Source of the DNA: Pseudomonas tehranensis
Lineage (GTDB): Bacteria > Pseudomonadota > Gammaproteobacteria > Pseudomonadales > Pseudomonadaceae
Assembly: GCF_014268615.1 (NCBI RefSeq)
Contig: NZ_JABWQV010000004.1
Location: 1-64,000, forward strand
Direction of reading: 5' to 3'
DNA: 64,000 nt
Notes under the pieces: model-generated
Database searches by the model: none
What the model was told of the DNA's origin: nothing
What the model saw: only the letters and a program-made list of their open reading frames with translations
Shown here: positions 1-9,392 of the stretch, in pieces
Numbering within the stretch: the first letter of the stretch is position 1
Layout: each line of letters begins with the position of its first letter
Program-made: the position numbers and the translations under genes

Positions 1-86
1 GAGCAAGCCCGCTCCCACATGTTTTTTGTGTCATGTTCAGATGCTGTGAACACCCGCGGCCCCTGTGGGAGCGGGCTTGCTCGCGA
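1..86. repeat. Inverted pair of REP elements (REPIN-like)
   Basis: GAGCAAGCCCGCTCCCACA at 1-19 is the reverse complement of the core at 64-82 (TGTGGGAGCGGGCTTGCTC), which continues into GCGAA at 83-87. Two facing REP cores about 45 bases apart form the usual REPIN doublet of fluorescent pseudomonads. The left element may continue outside the window. Bases 87-170, up to the stop of the first gene, show nothing else recognisable. The doublet lies downstream of the peptidase operon, where it could act as a terminator or mRNA stabiliser. Confidence 0.85.
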
Positions 87-170
87 AGGCGGTGGTTCAG
101 CTACATAGAGGCTGGACGTGTGTCCTGCTCTTGTTCTTGCTTTGGACTTTGATCTCGACGCCCCGTTATC

Positions 171-1325
171 TCAACTGCTCTCGCCAACAGCCAGAATGGT
201 CGCCACCAAGGCTTGGGCGCGAGGCACCAGCGTGTCCAGTTCCAGGTATTCGCGATCGGTGTGGACCTTGCCACCCACCGGGCCGAGGCCACACAGGGTG
301 GGAATGCCCAGGCTGGCGGTGAATCCGGAGTCGGCGCAACCGCCGGTGAACTCGCCTTCGACGCTGAAACCCAGCGCCAGCGCTTGTTGTTGGTAGATGT
401 GCAGCAGCCGTTCGCTGTGCTGGGCTTCCATGGGTAGAAAGGTCGTTGCTTCCTTGAGGATGGCGTGGGTGCCGATCAGTTCTTCTTCGGCGACGATGGC
501 CTGGATGGCGCTGAAGATCCGATCCCAGTGCTTGAGTTCGATAAAGCGCACGTCCAGCCGGGCCGAGGCGCTCTGCGCGACGGTGTTGCTGGACGTGCCC
601 CCGGATATCAGGCCAACGTTGGTGGTGATGCCTGCCGGGTAATCGGTCAAGGCATGCAGCTTGACGATCTTGCGTGCCAAGGCCTCGATGGCGCTGGCTC
701 CGTCGGCATGGTTGACCCCGGCATGCGCCGCGCGACCGCTGACTTCGATGATCAGCGTGGCGCCGCCTTTGCGGGCACTGACCACGTTACCGCTGGCCCG
801 GCCGGGTTCGGTATTGAGCACGGCGCGGGCGGCACGGGCGGCGTGTTCGATATGGATTCTGGCGCTACCGGAGCCAATTTCTTCGTCACCGCTGTACAGA
901 ACCTGCACCGGATAGGGCAACGCCCCAGCGCGCTTGAGTGCCTTGAGCGCAAAGCAATTGAGCACCAGGCCGCCTTTCATGTCGGCGACGCCGGGGCCAA
1001 AGGCGAGGTTGCCATCGCAGCTGTAGCCGCGCGTCGTGGTGGTGCCTTGAGGGAACACCGTGTCGCGATGGCCCAGCAGCAACACTGGCTTTCCAGGTTC
1101 GCCTGGTACTTCGGCCAGTAGCACGTCGCCAAAACCCTCCACCGGCATGCGCTTGAGCAGGATGCCGTCGGCTTCCAGTTCAGCCGCGAGCAGCGCGCCC
1201 ACTGCGTCGACGCCCGCTTTGTCATAGCTGTTGGAATCGGTGTCGACGAGACGCTGCAGCAGCGCTTCCATGGCCTGGCGCTGGTCGGCAAGCCAGTCCA
1301 GCGCCTGTTGTGGCGTGGCGCTCAT
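171..1325 (-). CDS. M20 family metallopeptidase (carboxypeptidase G2-like)
   Basis: A 384-residue zinc-dependent amidohydrolase of the M20 family, probably cleaving a terminal peptide or N-acyl amino acid bond in the cytoplasm. Metal and catalytic motifs are visible: GHRDTVF with H86 and D88, GVADMKGG with D115, SGDEEIGS with E148/E149, and a C-terminal HTDREYLEL. The start at 1325 is chosen because its ATG overlaps the stop of the upstream M20 gene (ATGA), and the extension above it is not protein-like. It is the last gene of the Dpp-type operon. The exact substrate cannot be read from sequence; glutamate carboxypeptidase-like is the closest family label. Confidence 0.88.
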   Translation of the reverse strand: MSATPQQALDWLADQRQAMEALLQRLVDTDSNSYDKAGVDAVGALLAAELEADGILLKRMPVEGFGDVLLAEVPGEPGKPVLLLGHRDTVFPQGTTTTRGYSCDGNLAFGPGVADMKGGLVLNCFALKALKRAGALPYPVQVLYSGDEEIGSGSARIHIEHAARAARAVLNTEPGRASGNVVSARKGGATLIIEVSGRAAHAGVNHADGASAIEALARKIVKLHALTDYPAGITTNVGLISGGTSSNTVAQSASARLDVRFIELKHWDRIFSAIQAIVAEEELIGTHAILKEATTFLPMEAQHSERLLHIYQQQALALGFSVEGEFTGGCADSGFTASLGIPTLCGLGPVGGKVHTDREYLELDTLVPRAQALVATILAVGESS

Positions 1326-2746
1326 TGTGCCTGCTCCCGCAACTGATGTTCCTGGGTCAGGCGTGCCGCATCGTTGCCCAGGTCCCAGAATAGCCCGGCC
1401 ATGATTTGCAGGCTTTCCTTGACCACCGGTGCCAGCAAGTGCTCGTTCGGCGCATGTTGTGAGCAGGCCGGGTACGAGTGCGGCACCCACAATGTGGGCA
1501 GGCCGAGCACGTCCGCGAACACATCGTTAGGCAGCGAGCCACCGAGGTTTGGCAGCAGCGCAGGTTTTTTGCCGGTGGTCTGGGCCAAGGAGCTGAGCGC
1601 CCAATTGACCCAGGGGCTTTGCGGGTCCAGCCGAGTGGCATGCATCACGTCGATGCGGCTTTGCTTGACCTCGACATTACTGAAACCATGAGCATCCAGG
1701 TGGGCGCGCACCGCCGGGATGAACGTCGTGTAGTCGCTGTTCACCACGAAGCGGATATGGCAATGGGCGTTGGCCTTGCCGGGGATCGCGTGCACGGGGG
1801 CGTCCGGGTTGCCGGTCTTGAAGGCGATGACGTCGAGGGTGTTCCAGCCGAACACTTTTTCGCTCAGCGAGAGTTCCGGGTTACCCCAGTTGGCGTCGAT
1901 CTGCGGATCGCCCGGGCCGCCACCGACGTCGATATCGGCCAGTGCCTGGCGAACCGGCTCAGGCAGTGTCGCGGGCATCAGCCCCGCCACTTTCACCCGA
2001 CCGTGCTCATCGACCATGCTCGCGATGGCATTGGCCAGAATGATGCCAGGGTTGGCCAGCAACCCGCCCCAGTTGCCAGAGTGATGAGCGCCTTCGCGCA
2101 AATTGACCACCAGCTCGAAGTTGAACACCCCGCGTGAACCGAGAAAAATCGTCGGTCGTGAGGCCGCCAGGCGCGGGCCGTCCGAGGCGATGAAAATATC
2201 CGCGGCAAGCTCTTTACTGTGTGCGGCACAGAATGCATTCAAGCCCGGTGAGCCTTCTTCCTCGCCCATTTCCAGCAGCAGTTTGACGTTGAAACCCAGC
2301 TTGCCGTCGCGAGCCTTGAGCGTTTGCTCCAGCGCGGTCAGGTTGATCAGGTGCTGGCCTTTGTTATCCGCCGTGCCGCGGCCGTACCAGCGATCGCCTT
2401 CAGCAACGACCTGCCACGGCGACAGGCCTTCACGCCACTGTGCTTCATAGCCGCGCACCACATCGCCGTGGCCGTAGCTGAGCACGGTCGGCAGTTCTGG
2501 ATGTTCAATGCGCGTGGCGATCATAAAGGGGCCGCGCTCTGCCACCGGGTTGTCGTAGATCTTGACGCTAAAGCCCATCGCCTCGACATGCGGGGTGATG
2601 AAGTCATTAAGGTAGCGATACAACTCGGGTTGGCTGTCCGTTGCCTGGCTTTCGGTGTGCAAGGCGACGCTACGTTCGAGCAGATTGAAAAATGCGCCGT
2701 TATCAAATTGCTCTGTGGTGTTGCTGATGGCCAGTGAACGACTCAT
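1322..2746 (-). CDS. M20 family metallopeptidase (dipeptidase-like)
   Basis: A 474-residue M20 peptidase, longer than its downstream neighbour and only distantly similar to it. Metal-ligand motifs are YGHGDVV (H93, D95), GRGTADNKGQ (D127), MGEEEGSPG (E162/E163) and a late SQHAPNEHLL. It has the insert typical of the larger dipeptidase branch of M20. The start at 2746 gives an ATGA overlap with the ATPase stop, so translation is probably coupled. Together with the adjacent M20 enzyme it suggests that imported oligopeptides or acylated amino acids are broken down stepwise. Substrate unknown; no signal peptide, so cytoplasmic. Confidence 0.88.
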   Translation of the reverse strand: MSRSLAISNTTEQFDNGAFFNLLERSVALHTESQATDSQPELYRYLNDFITPHVEAMGFSVKIYDNPVAERGPFMIATRIEHPELPTVLSYGHGDVVRGYEAQWREGLSPWQVVAEGDRWYGRGTADNKGQHLINLTALEQTLKARDGKLGFNVKLLLEMGEEEGSPGLNAFCAAHSKELAADIFIASDGPRLAASRPTIFLGSRGVFNFELVVNLREGAHHSGNWGGLLANPGIILANAIASMVDEHGRVKVAGLMPATLPEPVRQALADIDVGGGPGDPQIDANWGNPELSLSEKVFGWNTLDVIAFKTGNPDAPVHAIPGKANAHCHIRFVVNSDYTTFIPAVRAHLDAHGFSNVEVKQSRIDVMHATRLDPQSPWVNWALSSLAQTTGKKPALLPNLGGSLPNDVFADVLGLPTLWVPHSYPACSQHAPNEHLLAPVVKESLQIMAGLFWDLGNDAARLTQEHQLREQAQ

Positions 2747-3732
2747 GAGTGGACAAGCTCCAGTGTTTGGGCAGGATTGTCGTGAAGGTGACAACGCACG
2801 TTGCCGCCGATAATCGGCTCTTTGGCCGGGTAGGCCGTTTTGCAGGGGGCGAAGCAGCTCGGGCAGCGCGGATGGAAGGCGCAACCGGGCGGCGGTGACA
2901 TCGGATTGGGGAAGGAACCGTGCAGGCCGATGTCGGGGATGCCCAGGCGCGGGTCGGGCGTGAGCACCGAATCCAGCAAGGCGCGGGTATACGGGTGGCC
3001 GGGTTTGGCGAACAACGATTCGCGAGTGCGTTCTTCGACGATGCGCCCCAGGTACATCACCGCGACCCGGTCGGCGAGGTGTTCGATGACCGCCAGGTTA
3101 TGGCTGATCAGTAGATAGGTCAGGCCGAATTCGCGCTTGAGGTCTTGCAGCAGGTTGAGAATCTGCGCCTGCACCGACACATCCAGCGCCGAGGTGGGTT
3201 CGTCGCAGATCAACACATCAGGGCGCATGATCAACGCCCGGGCAATGGCCACCCGTTGCCGTTGGCCGCCAGACAGTTGGCTCGGATAGCTGTCGATGAC
3301 CCGTTTGGGCAGGCCGACCACATCGAGCATCTCTTCGGTCTTCTTGCGCCGCTCGGCGGGGCTGCCAATGTCATGCACGATCAGCGGCAGGGTCACGATT
3401 TCGCGCAGCGTCTTGCGTGGGTTCAGCGAGGAATACGGGTCCTGGAATATCGGCTGGATGTGCCGGGACATTGCCTTGCGATCAGTCGCCGCCAGATGTT
3501 TGCCATTGACCAGCACATCGCCGCTGGTGGGCGGTAACAGACCGAGCAACATCTTTGCCAGGGTACTTTTTCCGCAACCGGACTCGCCTACCAGACCGAG
3601 GGTCTCGCCACGCATCAGCCGCAGGGAAACGCCATCGACGGCCTTCAGGGTGGCGGCGGGTTTGAAAAAGCCCTTGTTGATCCGAAACTCGCGACGGATG
3701 TCGCACAGCTCCAACGCGATGTCTTTTTTCAT
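2743..3732 (-). CDS. Peptide ABC transporter ATP-binding protein (DppF/OppF type)
   Basis: A 329-residue nucleotide-binding subunit of a family-5 ABC importer. It shows Walker [10 protein letters not shown] (about 49-57), Q-loop [11 protein letters not shown], signature [15 protein letters not shown], Walker [12 protein letters not shown] and the H-loop ISHNL. The C-terminal oligopeptide-transporter tail with [10 protein letters not shown] and further cysteines is typical of DppD/DppF pairs. The start at 3732 overlaps the stop of the upstream ATPase by ATGA. It works as a heterodimer with that protein to drive peptide uptake through the two permeases encoded upstream. Confidence 0.93.
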   Translation of the reverse strand: MKKDIALELCDIRREFRINKGFFKPAATLKAVDGVSLRLMRGETLGLVGESGCGKSTLAKMLLGLLPPTSGDVLVNGKHLAATDRKAMSRHIQPIFQDPYSSLNPRKTLREIVTLPLIVHDIGSPAERRKKTEEMLDVVGLPKRVIDSYPSQLSGGQRQRVAIARALIMRPDVLICDEPTSALDVSVQAQILNLLQDLKREFGLTYLLISHNLAVIEHLADRVAVMYLGRIVEERTRESLFAKPGHPYTRALLDSVLTPDPRLGIPDIGLHGSFPNPMSPPPGCAFHPRCPSCFAPCKTAYPAKEPIIGGNVRCHLHDNPAQTLELVHS

Positions 3733-4745
3733 GACCGTGCTCGCTCTTGAAGGCGAATCGGCGCCGGGGCCGGTGTGGCGAACAGGCAGCGCGCCATGTG
3801 GCCGTCCTGTTCGACTTCGGGGATGTCTTGCGCGCAGGCCGCTATCGCCTGAGAGCAACGATTGCGGAACGCACAACCTTGTTGTTCGCCTACCAGACTC
3901 GGCACCAGGCCTGGAATCGAGCCCAGCGCCGCACCCGGTTTGGTCCGGCCAGGGATTGGAATACTGGCCAGCAGACCACGGGTGTACGGATGCTGTGGGT
4001 TTTCGAACAGTTGCAGGGCAGGGGCGGTTTCGACGATTTCCCCGGCATACATCACGGCGACCCGATCGGCGATCCGTGCCACCAGCCCGAGGTCGTGGGT
4101 GATGAAGATCACCGCCAGGCCGAACTCTTTCTGAATGTCGCGGATCAAGCGCAGGATCTGCGCCTGGATGGTCACGTCCAGTGCCGTGGTGGGTTCATCT
4201 GCGATGATCAGGTCCGGTTCGCACATCAGCGCCATGGCGATGATCACCCGCTGGCGCAAACCGCCAGACAGTTGATGCGGGTACTGACGCAAGCGTTCAG
4301 TGGCGTTGCTGATACCGACTTTCTCCAGCATCTGCGCGGCGCGCGCCAGGGCATCCTTGCGTGACACCTTGCGATGCTGAGTCAGCACTTCGCTGAGCTG
4401 ATCGCCAATGCTGTAGGCCGGGTTCAGCGAGGTCATCGGTTCCTGGAAGATCATCGCCAGCCGGTTACCGCGCAGGTCGCACATGCGCCGCTCGCTCTGG
4501 CCGAGCATGTCGATGCCGTCCAGCGTCAGCCGGGACGCGGTGCGTTTGGCCTTGCGGGGCAACAGGTCCATCAGCGCCAGCGAGGTCAGGGATTTACCAC
4601 AGCCGGATTCGCCGACGATACACAGCATTTCCCCGCGCTCGACTTCAAAATCCAGACCGCGCACGGCATGCAGCATGTCATCTGGCGTCGGGCTGTTGCC
4701 CATGGGGATGTCCACGCGCAGGTTTTCAACATGGAGTAGTGCCAT
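3729..4745 (-). CDS. Peptide ABC transporter ATP-binding protein (DppD/OppD type)
   Basis: A 338-residue ABC ATPase, the partner of the DppF-type subunit. Walker [10 protein letters not shown]-loop [12 protein letters not shown], signature [15 protein letters not shown] (note GGL in place of GGQ, common in the DppD branch), Walker [13 protein letters not shown] and switch ITHDLGLV are present. The C-terminal cysteine-containing extension ([15 protein letters not shown]) is typical of the family. It starts 16 bases after the permease gene and overlaps the next ATPase by 4 bases, so all are one transcript. Confidence 0.93.
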   Translation of the reverse strand: MALLHVENLRVDIPMGNSPTPDDMLHAVRGLDFEVERGEMLCIVGESGCGKSLTSLALMDLLPRKAKRTASRLTLDGIDMLGQSERRMCDLRGNRLAMIFQEPMTSLNPAYSIGDQLSEVLTQHRKVSRKDALARAAQMLEKVGISNATERLRQYPHQLSGGLRQRVIIAMALMCEPDLIIADEPTTALDVTIQAQILRLIRDIQKEFGLAVIFITHDLGLVARIADRVAVMYAGEIVETAPALQLFENPQHPYTRGLLASIPIPGRTKPGAALGSIPGLVPSLVGEQQGCAFRNRCSQAIAACAQDIPEVEQDGHMARCLFATPAPAPIRLQERARS

Positions 4746-4761
4746 TGTTCGGTGCCCTCTA

Positions 4762-5664
4762 TCAGTTGCGGCCGTCGGGCAGGATCAGATCGCGCAGGCC
4801 GTCGCCGACCAGGTTGATGCCCAGCACCAGAACCATCAGGGCGACGCCGGGAATGGCGATGACCCATGGGGAAAAGAACATGTAGGGTTTGCCTTCAGCG
4901 ATCATCAAACCCCAGGACGGCGTCGGCGGTTGCACGCCAACCCCGAGGAACGACAAGGCCGACTCCAGCAGGATCGCGTGGGCCATTTCCAGCGTCGCGA
5001 CGACGATCAGCGCGCCGACCAGATTGGGCAGAATTTCACTGACCAGAATGCGCAGGGTCGAGCAGCCAAGCGCTTGGGCCGAGGCCACATATTCAGCATC
5101 GCGAATCTGTTGCACCGAAGCCCTGACCACCACCGCGAAGCGATCCCATAACAGGCAGCCGAGCAGCACGATGACCACTTTCAGTGAGCCGCCCATCAGC
5201 GAGGCCGAGGCCAGCGCGACCATCACCACCGGCATCGCCAGTCGGGTGGTGATCAGGTAGCTGATAAACGCATCGACCTTGCCACCGTAATAACCGGCCA
5301 ACAGCCCCATGACGGTGCCGATAAAGCCGGAAATCAACGCCGCCGCAATGCCGATGAACAGCGAAATACGTGCGCCGTAGAGCAGTCGCGACAGGTAGTC
5401 GCGGCCCAGCTTGTCGGTGCCCAGGACGTATTCCCAGGTGCCGTTGGCCATCCATACCGGCGGTTTCATGCGCAGCATCACGTCTTGCGCATAAGGGTCG
5501 TAAGGTGCCAGCCACGGCGCGAACAGCGCGCCGGCGAAGATGATCAGCAACAACACCGCGCCGATGGCGAAACCACGATGACGAAAGCTCTTGCCGAGTA
5601 CTCGGCTCAGGCTGCTCGGGGGTGGCAGGTAGTCATTGATCGCGAGGGTCGTGGGGGTGCTCAT
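4762..5664 (-). CDS. Peptide ABC transporter permease (DppC type)
   Basis: A 300-residue inner-membrane permease with an N-terminal cytoplasmic stretch, a first membrane helix (GAVLLLIIFAGALFAPWLAP), and an EAA-type loop region ending in AQALGCSTLRILVSEILPN. The segment beginning GTDKLGRDYLSRLLYGAR is a hallmark of the DppC/OppC family. It pairs with the DppB-type permease to form the channel. The gene lies 9 bases downstream of dppB-like and 16 bases upstream of dppD-like, consistent with an operon. Confidence 0.92.
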   Translation of the reverse strand: MSTPTTLAINDYLPPPSSLSRVLGKSFRHRGFAIGAVLLLIIFAGALFAPWLAPYDPYAQDVMLRMKPPVWMANGTWEYVLGTDKLGRDYLSRLLYGARISLFIGIAAALISGFIGTVMGLLAGYYGGKVDAFISYLITTRLAMPVVMVALASASLMGGSLKVVIVLLGCLLWDRFAVVVRASVQQIRDAEYVASAQALGCSTLRILVSEILPNLVGALIVVATLEMAHAILLESALSFLGVGVQPPTPSWGLMIAEGKPYMFFSPWVIAIPGVALMVLVLGINLVGDGLRDLILPDGRN

Positions 5665-5673
5665 GTAAGCCTC

Positions 5674-6591
5674 CTAGCGCACGCGAATGCGCGGGTCGAG
5701 CAGTGCGTTGAGCACATCGGCCAGCAAGGTGAGGATGATGTAGATCACCGCAATCAGCAGGACCACGGCCTGTACCACCGGAAAGTCGTCACGGGCGATA
5801 GCGTCCCAGGCGAGTTGTCCGATGCCTTGCAGGGAGAACACGGTTTCGATCACCACCGAACCGCCGAGCATGAAGCCGAACTCCACCGCCGCCAGCGCGA
5901 CGACCGGAATCAAGGCGTTGCGCAGGGCATGCTTGAACAACACGCGGGCAGGGCGCAGGCCCTTGGCGCGGGCGGTGCGGATGTAATCGGAACTGAGTAC
6001 ATCCAACATGCCTGCGCGGGTCAGACGCATGATTGCCGGCGTGGCGTAGTAGCCCAAGGCGATGGCTGGCATGACGAAGTGCAGCAGGGTCGAGTTGCCG
6101 GACACCGGCAGCCATTTGAGCGTCACCGCGAACACCACGATCAACATCAGCGCAAACCAGAAACTTGGCATGGCCTGACCCAGCACCGCGATGCTCAAGG
6201 CCAGTCGATCAACCCAGGTGTCGCGTTTGACCGCCGCCAGCACGCCCAGTGGAATCGCCACCAGCAAGGCGATACCCAGCGCCATGGCACCTAACCCGAG
6301 GGTAATCGGCAAGCGGCTGGCAACAAGGTTGTAGACCGACTCCTGAAAGAAAAAAGAGTTGCCCAGGTCCAGCCGCAGCAAATCGCCCAGCCAGTTGAAG
6401 TACTGGGTCGGCAGCGGTTTGTTCAAACCGTACTGCACGCGGATCTGTTCGATCTGTTCGCTGGTGGCTTCCGGTCCGCCAATGGCTGTGGCCAGGTCGC
6501 CGGACAGGTGCAAAAGAGAAAAGCTGATCACCGACACGGTAATGGCAACGCAAATTGCGATGCCCAGACGGCGCAGAAGGAATCCAAGCAT
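5674..6591 (-). CDS. Peptide ABC transporter permease (DppB type)
   Basis: A 305-residue permease with six predicted membrane helices, beginning MLGFLLRRLGIAICVAITV. The EAA-like loop RAKGLRPARVLFKHALRNA and the C-terminal DPRIRVR ending are typical of DppB/OppB proteins. The start at 6591 is chosen because GAGGAA lies 7 bases upstream; in-frame ATGs at 6606 and 6663 are possible but lack a comparable ribosome site. It forms the transmembrane channel with the DppC-type subunit. There is a gap of about 105 bases to the upstream binding-protein gene. Confidence 0.9.
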   Translation of the reverse strand: MLGFLLRRLGIAICVAITVSVISFSLLHLSGDLATAIGGPEATSEQIEQIRVQYGLNKPLPTQYFNWLGDLLRLDLGNSFFFQESVYNLVASRLPITLGLGAMALGIALLVAIPLGVLAAVKRDTWVDRLALSIAVLGQAMPSFWFALMLIVVFAVTLKWLPVSGNSTLLHFVMPAIALGYYATPAIMRLTRAGMLDVLSSDYIRTARAKGLRPARVLFKHALRNALIPVVALAAVEFGFMLGGSVVIETVFSLQGIGQLAWDAIARDDFPVVQAVVLLIAVIYIILTLLADVLNALLDPRIRVR

Positions 6592-6695
6592 GGCAAGTTT
6601 CCTCATATCCAATGGATGACAGGTGTGAGGAGGTTTCCGTGGTGCGGGTTTGTTCGCAGCCACGGCACCTCTCGATCAATCCGCTCGGTGGCGGA

Positions 6696-8216
6696 TTACT
6701 TCCAACTGGACTGAACGAAACGCGGCAGCTCATCCGGGTACGGCGTGAACGCGAGTTCGGCGGTGTAGGCGTAGTTCATCGAGTAGTTGAACATCGGCGC
6801 CCAGTACGCCTGTTCGCTGATGCGCTGCAACGCCTTGCGGTAGTTGTCCTTGCGCACTTGCGGGTCGAGGGCGTTATCGGCGGTCTGCAACCAACCCTGG
6901 ACTTGCGGGTCCTTGATGTTGTCGTCCGGATTGCCCTTGAACCAGGTGCCGGCCGACGCCGAGGTGTCGAGGATCGAAAACGAGCCCCAGGCCTGAAACG
7001 ACATCGGCACCTTGCCGCCACGTTGCTGATCGCGCAGGGCGGCGTACTTCAAGTAACGCAGCTTGGCGTTGATGCCCACAGCACGCAGGTTGCCGATGAT
7101 GGCTTCGACGTAATCACGGTCGCGATAAGCGAAGATTTCTGTCTCGAAGCCATTTGGGTAGCCGGCTTCGGCGAGCAGCGCCTTGGCCTTGGCCGGGTCA
7201 TAGTCGTAGACCGTGGCCGCGGTGGTATCGCAGCCGAACTGGCCTGGATAACAGGCAACCTGCAAAGGTTTGGCTTCGCCGCCCACCAATTGCGTGGCCA
7301 GCGCATTGCGGTTGATCGCATGGTTGATGGCCTGACGCACTTTGAGGTGCTTCATCGGCGAGTTTTCCGAGGAAGTGCCCCGAGCATCAAGAATCAGGAA
7401 GCCGATGCGCATGGTTTCGCCGCTGCTCACGGTCAGGTTCGGCATGCCTTTGAGGTCGACTGCCTGATCCGGGGTCACACGCCAGGTCCAATCGACACCG
7501 TCGGTCATCAACTCGGCCAGGCGGGTTTCTGCATCCGGGATCACGCGAAATTTCAGGTGACCGATATGGGGCTTGCCTTGTGGACTGTCCGGGAAGTAGT
7601 CCTTGTTGAGCTCCATGGTGACGCCTTCGCCAGCCACCACCGATACGGCTTTATACGGCCCGGTCCCGATTGGCTTGCGGCTGAATTCGGCCAGGCCGAC
7701 CTTCTCGAAGTACTGTTTGGGGAACATCGGAACGGCGTTGGACAGGTATTCCAGCGCCGGAGGGAAAGGCTTCTTCAAATACAGGCGGACGCTGTAGTCA
7801 CCGGTTTTTTCGGCGCTCTTGATCCAGTCTACGTTTTGCACGGTAACGACTTTCGATTCTGGCGACACCACGTAGTTGAGGGTGAACACCACGTCGTCGG
7901 CGGTGAAGGCGTCGCCGTTGTGAAATTTGACGTCTTTGCGTAAATCAAAGTCGATGGTGGTGTCGTCGACCTGTTTCCAGCGGGTGGCCAACATGGGTTT
8001 GTATTCACCGCTGCTGGGGTCGCGGTAGATCAGATTGTCCCAGATCAGCCGGCCAAGAATCACGCCTTCGCGTAAATCGTTGTGATAGGGGCTGATGTTT
8101 TCTGGCTCGCTGTCGGAAGCGTAAACCAGGGTGTCGTTGGCTTTACCGGCATGAGCCGGAAAACTGCTGATGAGGCCCATCAGCGCAATACTGCAGGCGA
8201 AACCTTTGATGCCCAT
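6696..8216 (-). CDS. Periplasmic peptide-type solute-binding protein (family 5)
   Basis: A 506-residue extracytoplasmic binding protein of the DppA/OppA family. It has an Sec signal peptide of about 23 residues ending in SFPAHA. The mature part shows the family-5 pattern: DNLIYRDPSSGEYKPMLATR, DVKFHNGDAFTADDVVFT and RKPIGTGPYK. It delivers the ligand to the permease-ATPase complex encoded downstream. The start at 8216 is set by the signal peptide and a GGAG 9 bases upstream. As first gene of the operon it is transcribed divergently from a LysR regulator. Ligand unknown: di- or oligopeptide, glutathione-like or acyl amino acid are all possible. Confidence 0.92.
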   Translation of the reverse strand: MGIKGFACSIALMGLISSFPAHAGKANDTLVYASDSEPENISPYHNDLREGVILGRLIWDNLIYRDPSSGEYKPMLATRWKQVDDTTIDFDLRKDVKFHNGDAFTADDVVFTLNYVVSPESKVVTVQNVDWIKSAEKTGDYSVRLYLKKPFPPALEYLSNAVPMFPKQYFEKVGLAEFSRKPIGTGPYKAVSVVAGEGVTMELNKDYFPDSPQGKPHIGHLKFRVIPDAETRLAELMTDGVDWTWRVTPDQAVDLKGMPNLTVSSGETMRIGFLILDARGTSSENSPMKHLKVRQAINHAINRNALATQLVGGEAKPLQVACYPGQFGCDTTAATVYDYDPAKAKALLAEAGYPNGFETEIFAYRDRDYVEAIIGNLRAVGINAKLRYLKYAALRDQQRGGKVPMSFQAWGSFSILDTSASAGTWFKGNPDDNIKDPQVQGWLQTADNALDPQVRKDNYRKALQRISEQAYWAPMFNYSMNYAYTAELAFTPYPDELPRFVQSSWK

Positions 8217-8370
8217 GCCGTCGTCTCCGTTGGCGAGAGTGGTTGAATCAAAGGGCAGCGAATCGCAAACGCGCAAAGAAGGAAAAAAGATCGGCTCGTG
8301 TTTTTTTTGGTCTGGACTCGAATGTAGGGAAAGGCTATCAATGCCACAAGAATAATATTTCGATACTTTC

Positions 8371-8387
8371 TTTGCCGAAAAGGCAAA
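8371..8387. promoter_or_regulatory. Candidate LysR operator (T-N11-A palindrome)
   Basis: The perfect palindrome TTTGCC-GAAAA-GGCAAA lies in the 185-base divergent promoter region, 15 bases before the LysR start codon. Its inner part TGCC-N5-GGCA fits the T-N11-A rule of LysR-family sites. Its position suggests autorepression and control of the divergent peptide-transport operon. Inference only. Confidence 0.5.
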
Positions 8388-8401
8388 CCTTGGGGGCGCC
8401 A

Positions 8402-9319
8402 ATGCAGCTGTATGGTGTGCAGTCCACGGCACTGCGCTATTTTCTTGAAGTAGCGCGATGCGGATCGATCAGCGAAGCCTCGGTACGGCTGAATGTCGCC
8501 GCGTCCGCGGTGAGCCGGCAAATTTCCAAGCTGGAGTTGGCCTTGGATGCCAGCCTGTTCGAGCGCCGTGCCCGGGGCATGGTGCTGAGCGAGGCGGGGA
8601 CGCGACTGGCGGCTTATGCGCGCAAGTCGCAGCTTGAGGCCGAGCAGGTGGTGCTGGAAATTACCGAGCTGCATGGCTTGCAACGAGGTCATGTGCATGT
8701 TGCCTGCTCGGAAGGGTTTGCACTGGAATACATGCCCAGCAGCATTAGCGCGTTCAGGCGTGAGTATCAGGGCATTCATTTCACATTGGAGGTCTGTGCG
8801 CCTGCGCAAGCGACGGAGAAGGTGCGTTCCGGCGAAGCCGATCTGGCGATGACCTTCAGCCTGACGCCGCAGAAGGAAATCAAGGTCGAACATGTCCTGG
8901 GCGGGGCGATTTTTGCCGTGGTCTCCAATTCCCATCCTTTGGCCGGGCGTGAATCTGTCAGCCTCGCCGAGTTGCAACCCTGGCCCATTGCGCTTCCCAA
9001 GGCCGACACCACGATACGGCAACTTTTCGACATCTGTTGCGGTGTACAGGGCTTGTTGTTCGACCCGGTGTTGACCACTAATTACGTTGCCTCGCTCTAT
9101 AGCTTCGTCCGCGAAGAGGGCGGTATCAGCCTGGCCAGCGAAATGACCTTGCACAAGCAGGTGGCGGACAAGGCACTGCAATGCTTGCCGATCCTCGATG
9201 AGGGCATGCAGGCGCGGCGCATCGAACTGCAGAGCATGGCGGGACGCAATTTACCGGCGGCGGTGTCTGCGTTCAGGGATTTTCTGATTGCTGAGCTGGA
9301 GAGGGCGAAGCGTCGTTGA
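8402..9319 (+). CDS. LysR family transcriptional regulator
   Basis: A 305-residue LysR-type regulator. The N-terminal winged helix-turn-helix (about residues 8-66: ALRYFLEVARCGSISEAS, then AASAVSRQISKLE and FERRARGM) is followed by a substrate-binding co-inducer domain starting near LQRGHVHVACSEG. The start at 8402 is preferred because it gives the usual short N-terminus and has GGGGG 6 bases upstream. It is divergent from the peptide ABC/M20 operon, so it probably controls that operon in response to a peptide or breakdown product. The inducer is unknown. Confidence 0.92.
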   Translation: MQLYGVQSTALRYFLEVARCGSISEASVRLNVAASAVSRQISKLELALDASLFERRARGMVLSEAGTRLAAYARKSQLEAEQVVLEITELHGLQRGHVHVACSEGFALEYMPSSISAFRREYQGIHFTLEVCAPAQATEKVRSGEADLAMTFSLTPQKEIKVEHVLGGAIFAVVSNSHPLAGRESVSLAELQPWPIALPKADTTIRQLFDICCGVQGLLFDPVLTTNYVASLYSFVREEGGISLASEMTLHKQVADKALQCLPILDEGMQARRIELQSMAGRNLPAAVSAFRDFLIAELERAKRR

Positions 9320-9392
9320 AAAAGGACGAGATAGGCGGGCGCACGGTTCCTCAGGAATGGCGTTGTACATAGAGTTAGGGTCACTTGCGGCG

